64,000 nucleotides of DNA, taken from assembly GCF_905475465.1 (NCBI RefSeq), contig NC_062252.1:7440001-7504000 (forward strand), written 5' to 3'. The position numbers and the translations under genes were made by a program. The notes beneath the pieces were generated by a model that was not told where the DNA came from, ran no database searches, and saw nothing but the letters and a program-made list of their open reading frames with translations. This DNA is from Pieris napi (taxonomy: Eukaryota > Arthropoda > Insecta > Lepidoptera > Pieridae). Positions 47,845-57,514 of the stretch are shown one piece after another (position 1 is the first letter of the stretch; every line of letters begins with the position of its first letter).

Positions 47845-48298
47845 CTTAGGAAATACTTTTTTAGCTTACTAATATTTGAATATACCGTCTGATTTAATTG
47901 TTAAAACAATCCCGATTTGGGTATATCTAAATAATCTCAGTTCCCAACGCTGTTCTCAGATTTAGCTGGCATCTATATGCAAAATAGGTATTTTCTAGTA
48001 ACCACTCACAGTTATACGGTACGGTACAATCGTCGCTTAGTTCGGCTCCAAATGCACTTTACACACGGGTGGGGAGTTTAGACAGCATATTGTTTGATAT
48101 AAATAAGAAAATTCTTATATGTATTGCAATATATTTCAATAAATTCAGTGTTCATATATTTATGGTAAATCTATGAGTCACCTATTTACTTTAAAAAATA
48201 AGTAAGAAGTTATAATATTTTATAAACGTGAATTCGGTTTTAGTTCTAAATTCGACTTTATTCGATTTCGAGTATTACTCAATACATGTGTTTTTTAT
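47845..48298. other. Unassigned spacer
   Basis: No recognised gene or mobile element. Confidence 0.3.
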
Positions 48299-48302
48299 TG
48301 GT

Positions 48303-48412
48303 ATGTATTTGCGAGCCTTCCGGCAGTATTAGTGTCCATGGGTGTTGGTATCAGTAAACATCAGATGAGCCTCTTGCCCGGTTCTATAAAAACTAAAAAG
48401 CCAATAACGGGA
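48303..48412 (-). repeat. Helitron-like (Lep1/MINE) fragment
   Basis: tttgcgagccttccggcagt, gtgtccatgggtgttggtat and catcagatgagcctcttgcc match the family, inverted relative to 45862. A third copy lies at 61740-61845. Confidence 0.55.
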
Positions 48413-48414
48413 TT

Positions 48415-49385
48415 ATAAAAAAAATATATAAGTATAACCGAAGACAAAGTCTTTGGTGCAACTGAAATTTTCGTCAAGCTCACAGAGTGATGAGAACATT
48501 GATACCCATAGAAGATTTTCGAGTTTCTAGATTTATTATTTTATCTCTATCGGTCAAATTATCGATACGGTAAGATGAAAAGAGACGGATAGGTCATAAG
48601 ACTGATTTCGATTATAAATAAGGGGGTAAATGTTTGACATTCTTAAGCATGTATGTCCCAAAACATTCGAGGCTGAGACGCGCTTGTACCTGAACGACGC
48701 TATTGTTTCCGCGTTGCCTTTTTTTAAAAGCACAACAAAGCCACAAGGCTTGCATACCGTGCCTACTGTTTGATAGACGTGTATACAGGGTGTATATAAA
48801 TAAATTTCCATATAATTCTCGCAGTCAATTTGCAGGTGGAATGATGCTGTATTAGGGAATAAATGTATATTATATTACGGTAGGTAATCTCCTTACAAAT
48901 TAATATGTATATATTTTACCGAATAACGTTACAAAATCTTACAAAACGTTGAGATGTTTCTTATACTGTTAAATTTGGGAATTTCAGTTAATCACGCTAA
49001 TAAAAGTCAGCATTTTTTCTTATATCCCATAATAATACTAAAATACTACACTTTGACAAACAAATAAAACACCATGTATAGTGCAATAAGGCAGAGTGCA
49101 GACGGCTTTGTGTGCTTTCAATACGTCTGAAGGGCTCCGTTACATCATTTGCCTTTAATTATGAAAGGGAAAGTGATATTTTGTATGTATGAAGAACTTC
49201 TAGGTAAAAAGAACATGTTCTCGTGTCTATACTAGCTTTGATCTTCGCTTAATTTTCCATTCACGGCTTGTTCCCTTAGATTAAAATGCTACGTACTTAT
49301 AAATCGTAGACAACCGCGTCTGTTGCCATGGTTACGAAGTTCCTACAATGCTTATGCTGATGAAGGTTATTATTAATTACTTAAA
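48415..49385. other. Unassigned spacer
   Basis: No gene or RNA recognised. Confidence 0.3.
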
Positions 49386-49387
49386 AT

Positions 49388-49610
49388 GTCACATGAGACA
49401 TGATGTAATGGTTGCAGCTCCTTACAAACATTTTGTAAAACAAAAAAATGGCGATTAAAAAGAGGGGCGGAGAGTTTATTGCCAGTTCTTCTTGATTTGA
49501 GAACTGGCAGTAAATGTAAAATTAGAAGCATCAATATGTATTTCTTTACTGACAAGTCATAAATGTCCATTATGTTACCTATGTGATTAAATATATTTTT
49601 TTTTACTTTA
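49388..49610 (+). mobile_element. CR1-type 3' UTR fragment
   Basis: aaaagaggggcggagagttt, tgagaactggcagtaaatgt, gtcataaatgtccattatgt and tacctatgtgattaaatat follow the order of the CR1-type 3' UTR in sense orientation. Confidence 0.65.
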
Positions 49611-50145
49611 CTTAAGAAGCAATAGGTGAACGCATTTTCTTCCCCAAGGGACTGCTAAATATAGTATACCCAATAAACTTATAATTTAAGTTATCATATT
49701 AGTGCAGACTAGGCTGGACAGACGAACAATCAAGTTGTTTCGTAGGGAATCGAATTCAGTCACGCGAGTGTAGCGAAGTTGTCACCACTATAGAAATTTC
49801 TGGAGATTTACATAATTAAACGTACATAAATCTATGCACAATAAAGTTGTTAATTGCTTGAAAATTTAAATAAAATTAACTAGTTTTGTTTGCAGTCGAA
49901 TATTAGAGTTTAGTTGTGAATTTAAAACGACTGAGTATTGTTAGTCTGTTGTTCTTGGTACGTAAACTAATGAACGGTTTACGTGGCAACTAATGGGATT
50001 TTCAGTAATGACACAGAGTAATGCAACAGCTGGATGATTACTACATTAAATTTAAGTATCTGGAAATTCACATTTTAGCAACTTTGCATTTTAGCATATC
50101 GCTTATGTTAATAATATTATTTTATTTTGCCTTGTTCCTACAGTG

Positions 50146-50400
50146 CACAGCCGTGTTGGCCTAGACTTTAGCGTGCAACCTTCATTCTTGAGGTCGTGGT
50201 TCGATCCCCTGCTGTACAGCATTGGACTTTCTGTCTATGTGCGCATTTAACACTCGCTCGAACGGTGAAGGAAAATAACTTGAGGAAACTGGCATGTCTT
50301 AAACCCAAAAAAGCGACGGCGTGAGTCAGGTACAGATGATCAGATGAAACAGATAAATAAAAACCTGAGGCTAAGACCAAAAGGTTGTAGCGCCACTGTT
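50146..50400 (+). mobile_element. Metulj-like tRNA-derived SINE
   Basis: Sense copy: head ccgtgttggcctagac, box B GGTTCGATCCC (50199-50209), tatgtgcgcatttaacactc, tgaggaaactggcatgtctt, a deletion, and a gaggctaagaccaaaaggtt 3' part ending gtagcgccactgt. Confidence 0.87.
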
Positions 50401-50687
50401 GTTGTTTGTTATATTCCTACTTATTTACATTGTATTTCTTGGATACAAAAAGTCCCCTCGTGAGTTGTAGTGCGATATTGCGGGCTACTCGAAGCTTTCT
50501 TTTACGCGAACTTTCTTCAGTTCTTATGTTATTTTGACACGTGTAAATAATTGATATAAGGAAATATTAGAAAAAACCTATTTTTGTATAATATGTTGTA
50601 CTATTAAATTCATGCCTTGATTCAGCTTATTTGCATGCATCGTGCCTCGCTGCTAGAGGTGAAACGTTTGGTTTTCTCATTTATGTA

Positions 50688-50862
50688 TTTGTCACCGTAA
50701 AATTATAAACACCGTTAGATCTATCTCGCGAGATTGTGAACAGTCGTAAGATTGTGAACTCAATGTACTGCTTACAATTTAACGTATTATTATTCGGTAG
50801 ATTGTAATCTAACGAAGTGAAACCGTCAAATTGTGAAACGGATCGCACCTCGCGCGCAAAAA
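50688..50862. mobile_element. Truncated copy of the 39.9-kb MITE
   Basis: gtcaccgtaaaattataaac through cttacaatttaacgtattat and gaaaccgtcaaattgtgaaa to cgcacctcgcgcg matches 39914-40086. The right half is missing; it is joined at cgcgcg to a terminus of the 16.1-kb repeat family. Confidence 0.72.
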
Positions 50863-50886
50863 GTGAGTTACAGAATCGCAAGGCAG
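50858..50886 (-). repeat. Terminus of the 'gcgattctgtaac' repeat
   Basis: aaagtgagttacagaatcgc is the complement of the outer end of the 16088 family; the rest of that element is missing. Confidence 0.5.
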
Positions 50887-50887
50887 T

Positions 50888-50955
50888 TCTTCTAGTCTCT
50901 ACGCCCTTGATTTTAGATCTGGCAGTAAATGTAAATTCAGAATCATTAAGTCACC
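50888..50955 (+). mobile_element. CR1-type 3' UTR fragment
   Basis: tctctacgcccttgatttta followed by gatctggcagtaaatgtaaa is a short piece of the CR1-type 3' UTR. Confidence 0.55.
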
Positions 50956-51061
50956 TTCAGTATGCTTCGGTACGAGTTTGGTTCCATGGAAGATGGGCTG
51001 GGTGCTGGTATGTAATGGAACCTGTTCAGATACGCTGGCCCCTTCCCATCTACATGGAACC

Positions 51062-51355
51062 AACAACAGAACTGGTGCGGCTTGTGAAGCGGCTGAAAAA
51101 GCTAAAGCATGCAAATACAGGGGGTATTACGAAATAAATAAATAATTAGTATTGTCTAGGCTCCGAATATGATTTTGTCCCATTCAGTGTCGAGACCCTT
51201 GGTCCGTGGGGTCCTAGCGCTATAAGGTTTTTTAAGGAAATAGCTAAAAGAAAGAGCTGGCAGCTACCTCGGACAAAGATTTAGTCTAGCAATTCAAAGA
51301 GCGAACGCTGCCAGTATCTTCGGAACCTTGCATAAAGGGACTTCTTTAATAGATA
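51062..51355 (+). pseudogene. Retroelement RT C-terminal remnant, third family
   Basis: Frame fragments read TGAACEAAEKAKACKY, then after a frameshift LGSEYDFVPFSVETLGPWGP and SAIRFFKEIAKR, then after another shift pieces like IQRANAASIFGTL. This run is the conserved C-terminal end of a group of invertebrate non-LTR reverse transcriptases. It lies just upstream of the intact element but is a separate, older insertion. Clade not determined. Confidence 0.6.
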
Positions 51356-51739
51356 ATATATTTTAAGGTAAGTTATATGGTCCGTTTCCGGCTGTCATAC
51401 TGTAAGCATCGTAATTGTGTAGCTCCGTAATATTGAGTGCTAAAAAATAATTTCGTACACTGTTCTTGAGACTGCGACGTCACAAAACACAAATCGAAGT
51501 GTCGTCCGTGTAGTGGAACTACCGATTTCACACAATATCACGTAAGTTCTTGAATTTCAACAAAAGTATCTCCAAAAAGTGATAATTAGAGGTTAGAAAT
51601 TCACCAATCATATTGAGCATAGACAAAAGATCAATGACATTGACACTTGTCACAGCAACAGCTAACTAGTGTTGCCAGAGCAAGTAAATAAAAACTACCA
51701 CTAATTACGTTCCATAACACGCAGATTTAGTTTACAAGA

Positions 51740-52504
51740 ATGGAAGATCAGTTTCAACTATTGTTTGATAAAATGAAGAATGAAATCTTGAACCAAACAA
51801 TAGAATTGAAAGATTCGATAACAAATAATATAATGGAGAGATTAGACGAAAAACTTCAACCTATTATAACAGAAAATAGAAACCTAAAAATAAAAGTAGA
51901 AAATCTCGAAAAGGAAGTAGAAAGTTTAAAAAGAGGAAAGAAGCAAAACAATTTGATAATGTTTGGAGTAAATGAAGGCGAAAGGTCTACACAAGAATTA
52001 ATACAAAATACAATACATATTTTCAAAACTGACCTTGACATACAATTACAAGAACATGAGATAAACAAAATATATCGTCTAGGAAAGGGAAAGTCTTCTG
52101 GAAAACCAAGACCAATTCTGATTTCCTTTACGAGCGAATGGAAGAAGAATGAAGTTATGGGAAAGAAGAAAAACTTCAAAAATGTATATGTTACAGAAGA
52201 CTACACAAAGGAAGTAATAGAGAAAAGGAAAACGTTGCAGGCGCAGCTAAAAGAGGAGAGAGAAAAGGGAAATATCGCGTACCTGAAATTTGACAAACTA
52301 GTAGTAAAAGAAAAAAATACTAACATAAATAAGGAAAAGCGCAAAAGAGAAACGTCATCATCCCCACAAAACAATGCTCAACCAAGGAAACAACAAACTC
52401 TAATGCCGCCGATTAACAATAGACCAAATGCTTTCGACGTAATGAGGATTAGAGCTAATTCTCTTTCGTCTTTTCCCGCTAAGACAACAACTAACAAAGA
52501 ATAA
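51740..52504 (+). CDS. Retrotransposon ORF1, coiled-coil/RRM-like RNA-binding protein
   Basis: A 254-residue nucleic-acid chaperone-type protein, expected to coat the element RNA in the ribonucleoprotein particle. Residues about 5-68 form a charged heptad-rich coiled coil (LKIKVENLEKEVESLKR). NNLIMFGVNEGE at about 71-82 opens an RRM-like domain that continues through the HEINKIYRLG block and PRPILISFTSEW, as in L1-type ORF1 (Transposase_22). The rest is basic, with a lysine-rich tail (KEKRKRETSSS) and a short proline/asparagine stretch. No CCHC knuckles are present. ATG at 51740 follows an upstream region with several stops, supporting this start. The terminator TAA (52502-52504) is followed by CAATTA in an open frame that joins ORF2. 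Confidence 0.85.
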   Translation: MEDQFQLLFDKMKNEILNQTIELKDSITNNIMERLDEKLQPIITENRNLKIKVENLEKEVESLKRGKKQNNLIMFGVNEGERSTQELIQNTIHIFKTDLDIQLQEHEINKIYRLGKGKSSGKPRPILISFTSEWKKNEVMGKKKNFKNVYVTEDYTKEVIEKRKTLQAQLKEEREKGNIAYLKFDKLVVKEKNTNINKEKRKRETSSSPQNNAQPRKQQTLMPPINNRPNAFDVMRIRANSLSSFPAKTTTNKE

Positions 52505-52510
52505 CAATTA
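52502..52510 (+). promoter_or_regulatory. Putative leaky stop context UAA CAA UUA
   Basis: The ORF1 terminator and the next two codons read TAA CAA TTA. CAA UUA (consensus CAR YYA) 3' of a stop is the established tobamovirus-type readthrough context. The frame stays open from here into ORF2. Function here is inferred. Confidence 0.5.
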
Positions 52511-52543
52511 ACTGTCGGTAAACGGAAAAATAAACAGCTCAAC

Positions 52544-55510
52544 ATGAACCAACATAAAATAACAAAACAAAATACTTCCCCAAGCCGACTGGTCATCGTG
52601 GGGAAAAATGACCACGACCCTCTAAAGGAAAAAAATAACACTAACATGAAAAATAACACTAACATGAAAAACAAAGTAAATGACATCCACATAGCAACTA
52701 TTAACTGTCGATCTCTTAGAACACCTGAAAAACTCCAAGAACTAGAGCTGGCAATAGAAGAGTTAAAGTGGGATATTATAGGTATTAGCGAAATGCGCAG
52801 ATTTGGAGAAGGTATAGAAAACCATGGCAAATACGTACTACATTATAAAGGGGAGACGCCCGGGCTGTATGGAGTTGGATTCATGGTGAAAGCAAATCTA
52901 GTCAACAACATAGAAGAACTTAGTGGATTCTCGGAACGTATTGCAATCCTTAATATAAAACTGCCCGTGAACGGAGATAAAGAAGAGAGATGGTCTATTA
53001 TACAGGCATATTCACCAACTGAATCTGATAAAAAAGAGGACGTAAAAACAATTGAGGAATTCTATGAAAATCTCCAAAACGCTATTGATAACGCACACAA
53101 AAACGTCATCGTGATGGGAGACTTTAATGGACAAATTGGGATTCAAAATAGTGGGGAAGAAAATACCATAGGAAACTATGGGTATGGAAATAGAAGCAAA
53201 AACGGAACAAGACTAGTAAACTTTGCACTGGAAAACAGATTAAGTATTCTAAACAGTTTTTATAAAAGGAAACCATCAAAAAAATGGACATGGATCTCAC
53301 CCAATGGACAATATAGGAATGAAATCGATTTTATTATGTCTAATAATAGAAAAGCCTTCAAGAACATTTCGATCATAAACAATTTAAACTTCCACACAGA
53401 CCATAGGATGGTTCGAGTTGCGATGTCAGGAATGTTCAAGAAAACAAGACGATTTCAAAATAAACAATTAGCGGTACAATACTCAGGTGACCCTAAACTA
53501 TTACTTAATAATCTTCAAACATCTCTAGATGCCGCGGAATTAGAGAAGAAAGAATATCCATCGATACAAGAAAAATACAACCTATTACTAAATCAACTAA
53601 AAACAGTAACCAGAAAAACAAACAAAAGTATCAAGAAAGAAGTCTCACTTACAATCAAACAATTATTACAAGAACGAAAAGAACTTTTACGACAAAAGGA
53701 AATTAAAGGAAACCGCCAAAGAGTAACAGAAGTAAGCAAAAAGATCAGTGAACAACTTAGGAAAGAAAGAAAAACTAAAAGATCTAATACAATGAAAAGT
53801 TACATAGAAAAGACAGGAGGAATAAAAAAGGCATTGAAGGAGTTAAACTACAAAAAGGACTGGATACCAAGTATGAGAAAGAAAGATGGCAATAATACAG
53901 GTAAAAGACTCGAAATATTAAAAATCGCTACAGAATTCTACCGAAACTTATACCGAAGTCAAAAAGAGAAAGACACTATAAAAGAAAACGACGAAATAAC
54001 TAATGAAGAATATATACCGGAAATAATGAAGGAAGAAACCATAAAAGCAATAAATACACAAAAACTCGATAAAGCCCCTGGATCTGATCTTGTTACAAAC
54101 GAACTTCTAAAAGCAACGTTACCAGTAATCGCTCCAAGACTTACAGATATATTTAATGAAATTATCAAAACGGAAAACATTCCAGAGGATTGGACAAAAT
54201 CTACAATTATACTACTACATAAAAAAGGTGACAAAGGAGATATAGCAAATTACAGACCAATCAGTTTAATGTCCAATATTTACAAAGTGTTTTCAAAAAT
54301 AATATTATCTAGAATCACAAACACACTTGAAGAAAATCAACCCAAAGAACAAGCTGGATTCCGTAGACATTTTTCAACAATAGACCACATACACGCCCTT
54401 AGACAAATACTCCAGAAATTTAAAGAATATAACAAAATTTACTACATAGGGTTCGTGGATTTCAACAAAGCATTCGACACACTTGAACATAGATTTATCT
54501 GGGACGCATTAAAAGATCAAGGCGTACATGCAAAATACATACGGATACTGAAAAACGTATACACAAAAAGCACCGCACAAGTAAAACTAGAATCTATAGG
54601 CGAAGAATTTCCGGTTGAGAGAGGTGTACGCCAGGGAGACCCAATTTCACCAAAAATATTTGCAGCAGTTCTGGAAATGATATTCAGAAATCTGGATTGG
54701 ACGAATAAAGGACTAAATATAAATGGCGAAAATCTGAGTCACCTACGCTTTGCAGACGACCTAATCTTATTTTCGGAAAACCCGAAAACCCTAAAGGAAA
54801 TGTTGCAACAGTTAGCGGAAGAAAGTAAGAAGGCAGGCCTGTCAATGAACTTAACGAAAACAAAAGTAATGTCTAACTCCTCACAAACAGAGTCCATAAC
54901 AGTAAATGATGAAGAAATAGAGTATGTAAAGGAGTATGTGTATTTGGGACAGTTAATATCTACTGAGGAATGTATGCAAAAAGAAATAGAAAGAAGAATA
55001 ACTAATACTTGGAAGAGATATTGGTCACTCAGTGAAGTCATGAAGAACCAGGATATGTCTATGAGGAACAAGAGGAGAATATACAATATGTGTATCTTAC
55101 CATGCTTACTATATGGGTGCCAAACATGGGCATTGACAGAAGAACAAGCAAGGAAAATAAAAGTTTGTCAGAATGGAATGGAGAGAAGCACAATAGGAAT
55201 TAAAAGAAAAGACCGAGTTAAACTAAAATGTATCAAAAACAAAACAAAATTTAAGAATGCATACACAACATACAGGTGCTTAAAGTGGAGGTGGGCTGGA
55301 CATATGATAAGAGAGAAGAAGGAGAAATGGACGAGAATAATAACAGAATGGCAACCACGAGATAGTAAAAGAAACAGAGGCAGACAGACTAGAAGATGGG
55401 AGGACGACATCAAAAAAGTGGCGGGCCCAATATGGACGCGCATAGCGAAAAATAGAACAGAGTGGAAATCTTTAGAGGAGGCCTATGTCGAAAGACAAGC
55501 TGAAATGTAG
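52544..55510 (+). CDS. Retrotransposon ORF2, APE endonuclease-reverse transcriptase
   Basis: A 988-residue enzyme for target-primed reverse transcription. The endonuclease is at about 48-292: ATINCRSL (Asn54), ISEMRRFG (Glu83), MGDFNGQIG (Asp193, Asn195), NEIDFIMSN and HTDHRMVRV. The RT domain is at about 500-800: KAPGSDLVTNELLK, IILLHKKGDKGDIANYRPIS, EQAGFRRHFST, GFVDFNKAFDTLEH, GVRQGDPISPKIFAAVLE and the catalytic FADD near 736-739. The C-terminal part has the MCILPCLLYGCQTWAL segment, LKWRWAGHMIRE, GRQTRRWEDDIKKVAGPIW and WKSLEEAYVERQ. All catalytic positions are kept. The first ATG is 39 bases after the ORF1 stop and in the same frame with no other stop between them, so initiation at this ATG or readthrough from ORF1 are both possible. 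An exact 18-bp tandem duplication lies near the start. Confidence 0.92.
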   Translation: MNQHKITKQNTSPSRLVIVGKNDHDPLKEKNNTNMKNNTNMKNKVNDIHIATINCRSLRTPEKLQELELAIEELKWDIIGISEMRRFGEGIENHGKYVLHYKGETPGLYGVGFMVKANLVNNIEELSGFSERIAILNIKLPVNGDKEERWSIIQAYSPTESDKKEDVKTIEEFYENLQNAIDNAHKNVIVMGDFNGQIGIQNSGEENTIGNYGYGNRSKNGTRLVNFALENRLSILNSFYKRKPSKKWTWISPNGQYRNEIDFIMSNNRKAFKNISIINNLNFHTDHRMVRVAMSGMFKKTRRFQNKQLAVQYSGDPKLLLNNLQTSLDAAELEKKEYPSIQEKYNLLLNQLKTVTRKTNKSIKKEVSLTIKQLLQERKELLRQKEIKGNRQRVTEVSKKISEQLRKERKTKRSNTMKSYIEKTGGIKKALKELNYKKDWIPSMRKKDGNNTGKRLEILKIATEFYRNLYRSQKEKDTIKENDEITNEEYIPEIMKEETIKAINTQKLDKAPGSDLVTNELLKATLPVIAPRLTDIFNEIIKTENIPEDWTKSTIILLHKKGDKGDIANYRPISLMSNIYKVFSKIILSRITNTLEENQPKEQAGFRRHFSTIDHIHALRQILQKFKEYNKIYYIGFVDFNKAFDTLEHRFIWDALKDQGVHAKYIRILKNVYTKSTAQVKLESIGEEFPVERGVRQGDPISPKIFAAVLEMIFRNLDWTNKGLNINGENLSHLRFADDLILFSENPKTLKEMLQQLAEESKKAGLSMNLTKTKVMSNSSQTESITVNDEEIEYVKEYVYLGQLISTEECMQKEIERRITNTWKRYWSLSEVMKNQDMSMRNKRRIYNMCILPCLLYGCQTWALTEEQARKIKVCQNGMERSTIGIKRKDRVKLKCIKNKTKFKNAYTTYRCLKWRWAGHMIREKKEKWTRIITEWQPRDSKRNRGRQTRRWEDDIKKVAGPIWTRIAKNRTEWKSLEEAYVERQAEM
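52631..52666 (+). repeat. Exact 18-bp tandem duplication in ORF2
   Basis: aaaaataacactaacatg occurs twice in tandem, in frame, duplicating six residues ahead of the endonuclease domain. Confidence 0.85.
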
Positions 55511-55654
55511 AAACGACCGTTTACCGATACCGGATTTATGAAAAGAAAAGAAACTGTTAAAAGTTATAAACGTATTTGTAAGAAAAATTACTGTAAAAAT
55601 AAGTTCAGCAATAAAGGCTATTTTATTTATTTATTTTATTTATTATATGAATAA

Positions 55655-56718
55655 AGGATATTTTGATTTGATTATCTTGTGTTATAAAAGTTCTGTAAAT
55701 TGTTTGCCAACTGAATAACTAAGCTGTATTTTCTGCTCTGTGACAAGTTTTTACCTTGTAAGAGTAGACTAATGGAGGTATGTAGGATCGACATCTTCAG
55801 GTTCCGTTGCAAGTAGCAAACAGGTGCGTTATTGATGTCTCTAGTAATGGTTCTTGAATGCTTTACTTCAGTCATTCTGTAGGGATATTCAATATTTACG
55901 TAGACTTAGTTCTAGTGACTCAGTAGGCTACGCGTCTGCTACAAAAATCATACAATTCGTAAAATTCCTAGTAAATTTTAAATCATTTAATTGTGCTGAA
56001 GTATTTTATTTTATTCTTGGATATTTAAGACACGAAGATGGCAACATTTTTCATTTGGTATGAAAAAAACTGTAATTTCACTGTATCAGGAATACATTTT
56101 TGCTTATTTTATTAACGTAACGTCTTTATTTGCCTATTACAAGCAATTTGGTTGTTTTTAAATTAATAAAATAATAATATAATAGTCTTGGTTCTATGCT
56201 CCTTCGGATGGTCGAGTAAAATTGTATATTTTAATAGCGTATATTATATATATGTATTTAAACTCGTCAGACTTTATGATACGTGTTCAAAGACTTCTAT
56301 GTGTGACTTCTAATATAGAATAAATTGGCTCTAACGTAAAACTAACAATCGTTAACCAAGCACAAACATTACATCCAACGTTCACAAATCCATTCCAAAC
56401 GCGTGAAAAGTGCCCCGCATTGTTGGCTGTTTGCGGATTCCACGTCGGTAGGGCTGTCGCTAAACCATTTTAAAGTTTACGTAAAACATCGGAACTTAAC
56501 TACAGCACAGCCCTTATTGACCTCTTTTTTTATTTTCCTGATACAAACACTTACGTGATGGAGATCATTGTCGGTATCACTATTGAAAGTAAACCGCTCT
56601 GATATTATTGCAGCTTGATTGTCATTAAACGATATTAAAATTAAGGTTTGTTCATAAACTTTTATTGCTATAATAATATCTTTGGGTTAACGCGAGTATT
56701 AAAAATTTAATTAGCACG
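55655..56718. other. Unassigned spacer
   Basis: Directly after the retrotransposon tail, atgaataaaggatattttga resembles a CR1-type 3' end. No gene recognised beyond it. Confidence 0.3.
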
Positions 56719-56721
56719 TAT

Positions 56722-57512
56722 ACATGTCGCAGCCAACTAGCTTAATTAGCCGTTCAATTAACAGCCAAGTCTCTTTACTAAACAGCTACGTTCAACTAGC
56801 GGCCAGAATGATATTCAGCCATTTGATACAACAGGGAAAATGACTTGAATCGAGACGTTACAGTAGGTACTTGCATTTCCTGTTCATTTAATTTATTTCC
56901 ACTTTCTGCCACCTTCTCCAAACTGTCAATAAAGCGTCGGCAAACAACAAATTTGATGTTCTCCAAAATTGAATGAAAAATAGTATAGAAGAGTGTTGTG
57001 ACACTAAGAGTAAGAGTAAGAAAACTAATAAGTTATATTTTAAATTTACTAAATAAAAATAAATCAATGGCGCTACAACCTTTTTAGGTCTGGGCCTCAG
57101 ATTTCTGTATCTGTTTCATGATCATTTGGTAATCTAATAGGCAAGTAGGTGATCAGCCTTCTGTGCCTGACGGACGCCGTTGACTTTTTGGGTCTAAGGC
57201 AAGCCGGTTTCCTCACGATGTTTTCCTTCACCGTTCGAGCGAATGTTAAATGCGCAGATAGAAAGAAAGTCCATTGGTGCACAGCCGGGGATCGAACCCC
57301 AGGAACGAGAGTCGCACGCTGAAGCCACTAGGCCAAAACAGCTATATTAAATAAAGAATTTCTTGTTAAGCTTTTTATTTCTGTCACATGATAGTACTAG
57401 TGGCCTAAGCATTAGCCAGCCGTAGTAGTAGCCGAGTAGTTAAACAGCGCTGTTAAGTAAAGAGGCTAGGCTGTTGATGGAACGGCTAATTAAGCTAGTT
57501 GGCTGCGACATA
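56722..57512. mobile_element. Foldback/MITE element with ~60-bp inverted ends and nested SINE
   Basis: The left end atgtcgcagccaactagctt, continuing aattagccgttcaattaaca and gtctctttac, is complementary to the right arm 57445-57511 (gtaaagaggc, aacggctaattaagctagtt, ggctgcgacat). The interior is non-coding. A full-length SINE (57061-57342) sits inside, so this element was in place before the SINE. Confidence 0.72.
57059..57342 (-). mobile_element. Metulj-like tRNA-derived SINE, near-consensus
   Basis: Antisense, one of the best-kept copies: tcaatggcgctacaaccttt, atttctgtatctgtttcatg, gcaagtaggtgatcagcctt, tcctcacgatgttttccttc, gttcgagcgaatgttaaatg, the box B complement gatcgaacccc and a full gagagtcgcacgctgaagcc head with box A TGGCTTCAGCG. 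Confidence 0.9.
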
Positions 57513-57514
57513 TT

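Larger units (their letters stand above)
51660..55650 (+). mobile_element. Intact two-ORF non-LTR retrotransposon
   Basis: A complete coding set: ORF1 (51740-52504) and ORF2 (52544-55510), both open. The 3' UTR is about 100 bases and ends gcaataaaggctattttatt followed by a (TTTAT)n tail to about 55650. The same UTR end and tail terminate the 43.1-kb copy, which fixes the 3' boundary. The 5' boundary is a guess; the upstream 300 bases show no repeat I can align, and no target duplication is obvious. Intact frames suggest a recent insertion and possible autonomy. The protein belongs to the group commonly annotated as 'endonuclease-reverse transcriptase' in Lepidoptera; I cannot fix the clade (RTE-like or another) by eye. 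Confidence 0.88.

Noticed and set aside
52378..52830. 150-codon minus-strand frame
   Set aside because: It is the antisense shadow of the ORF1-ORF2 junction of the intact retrotransposon.
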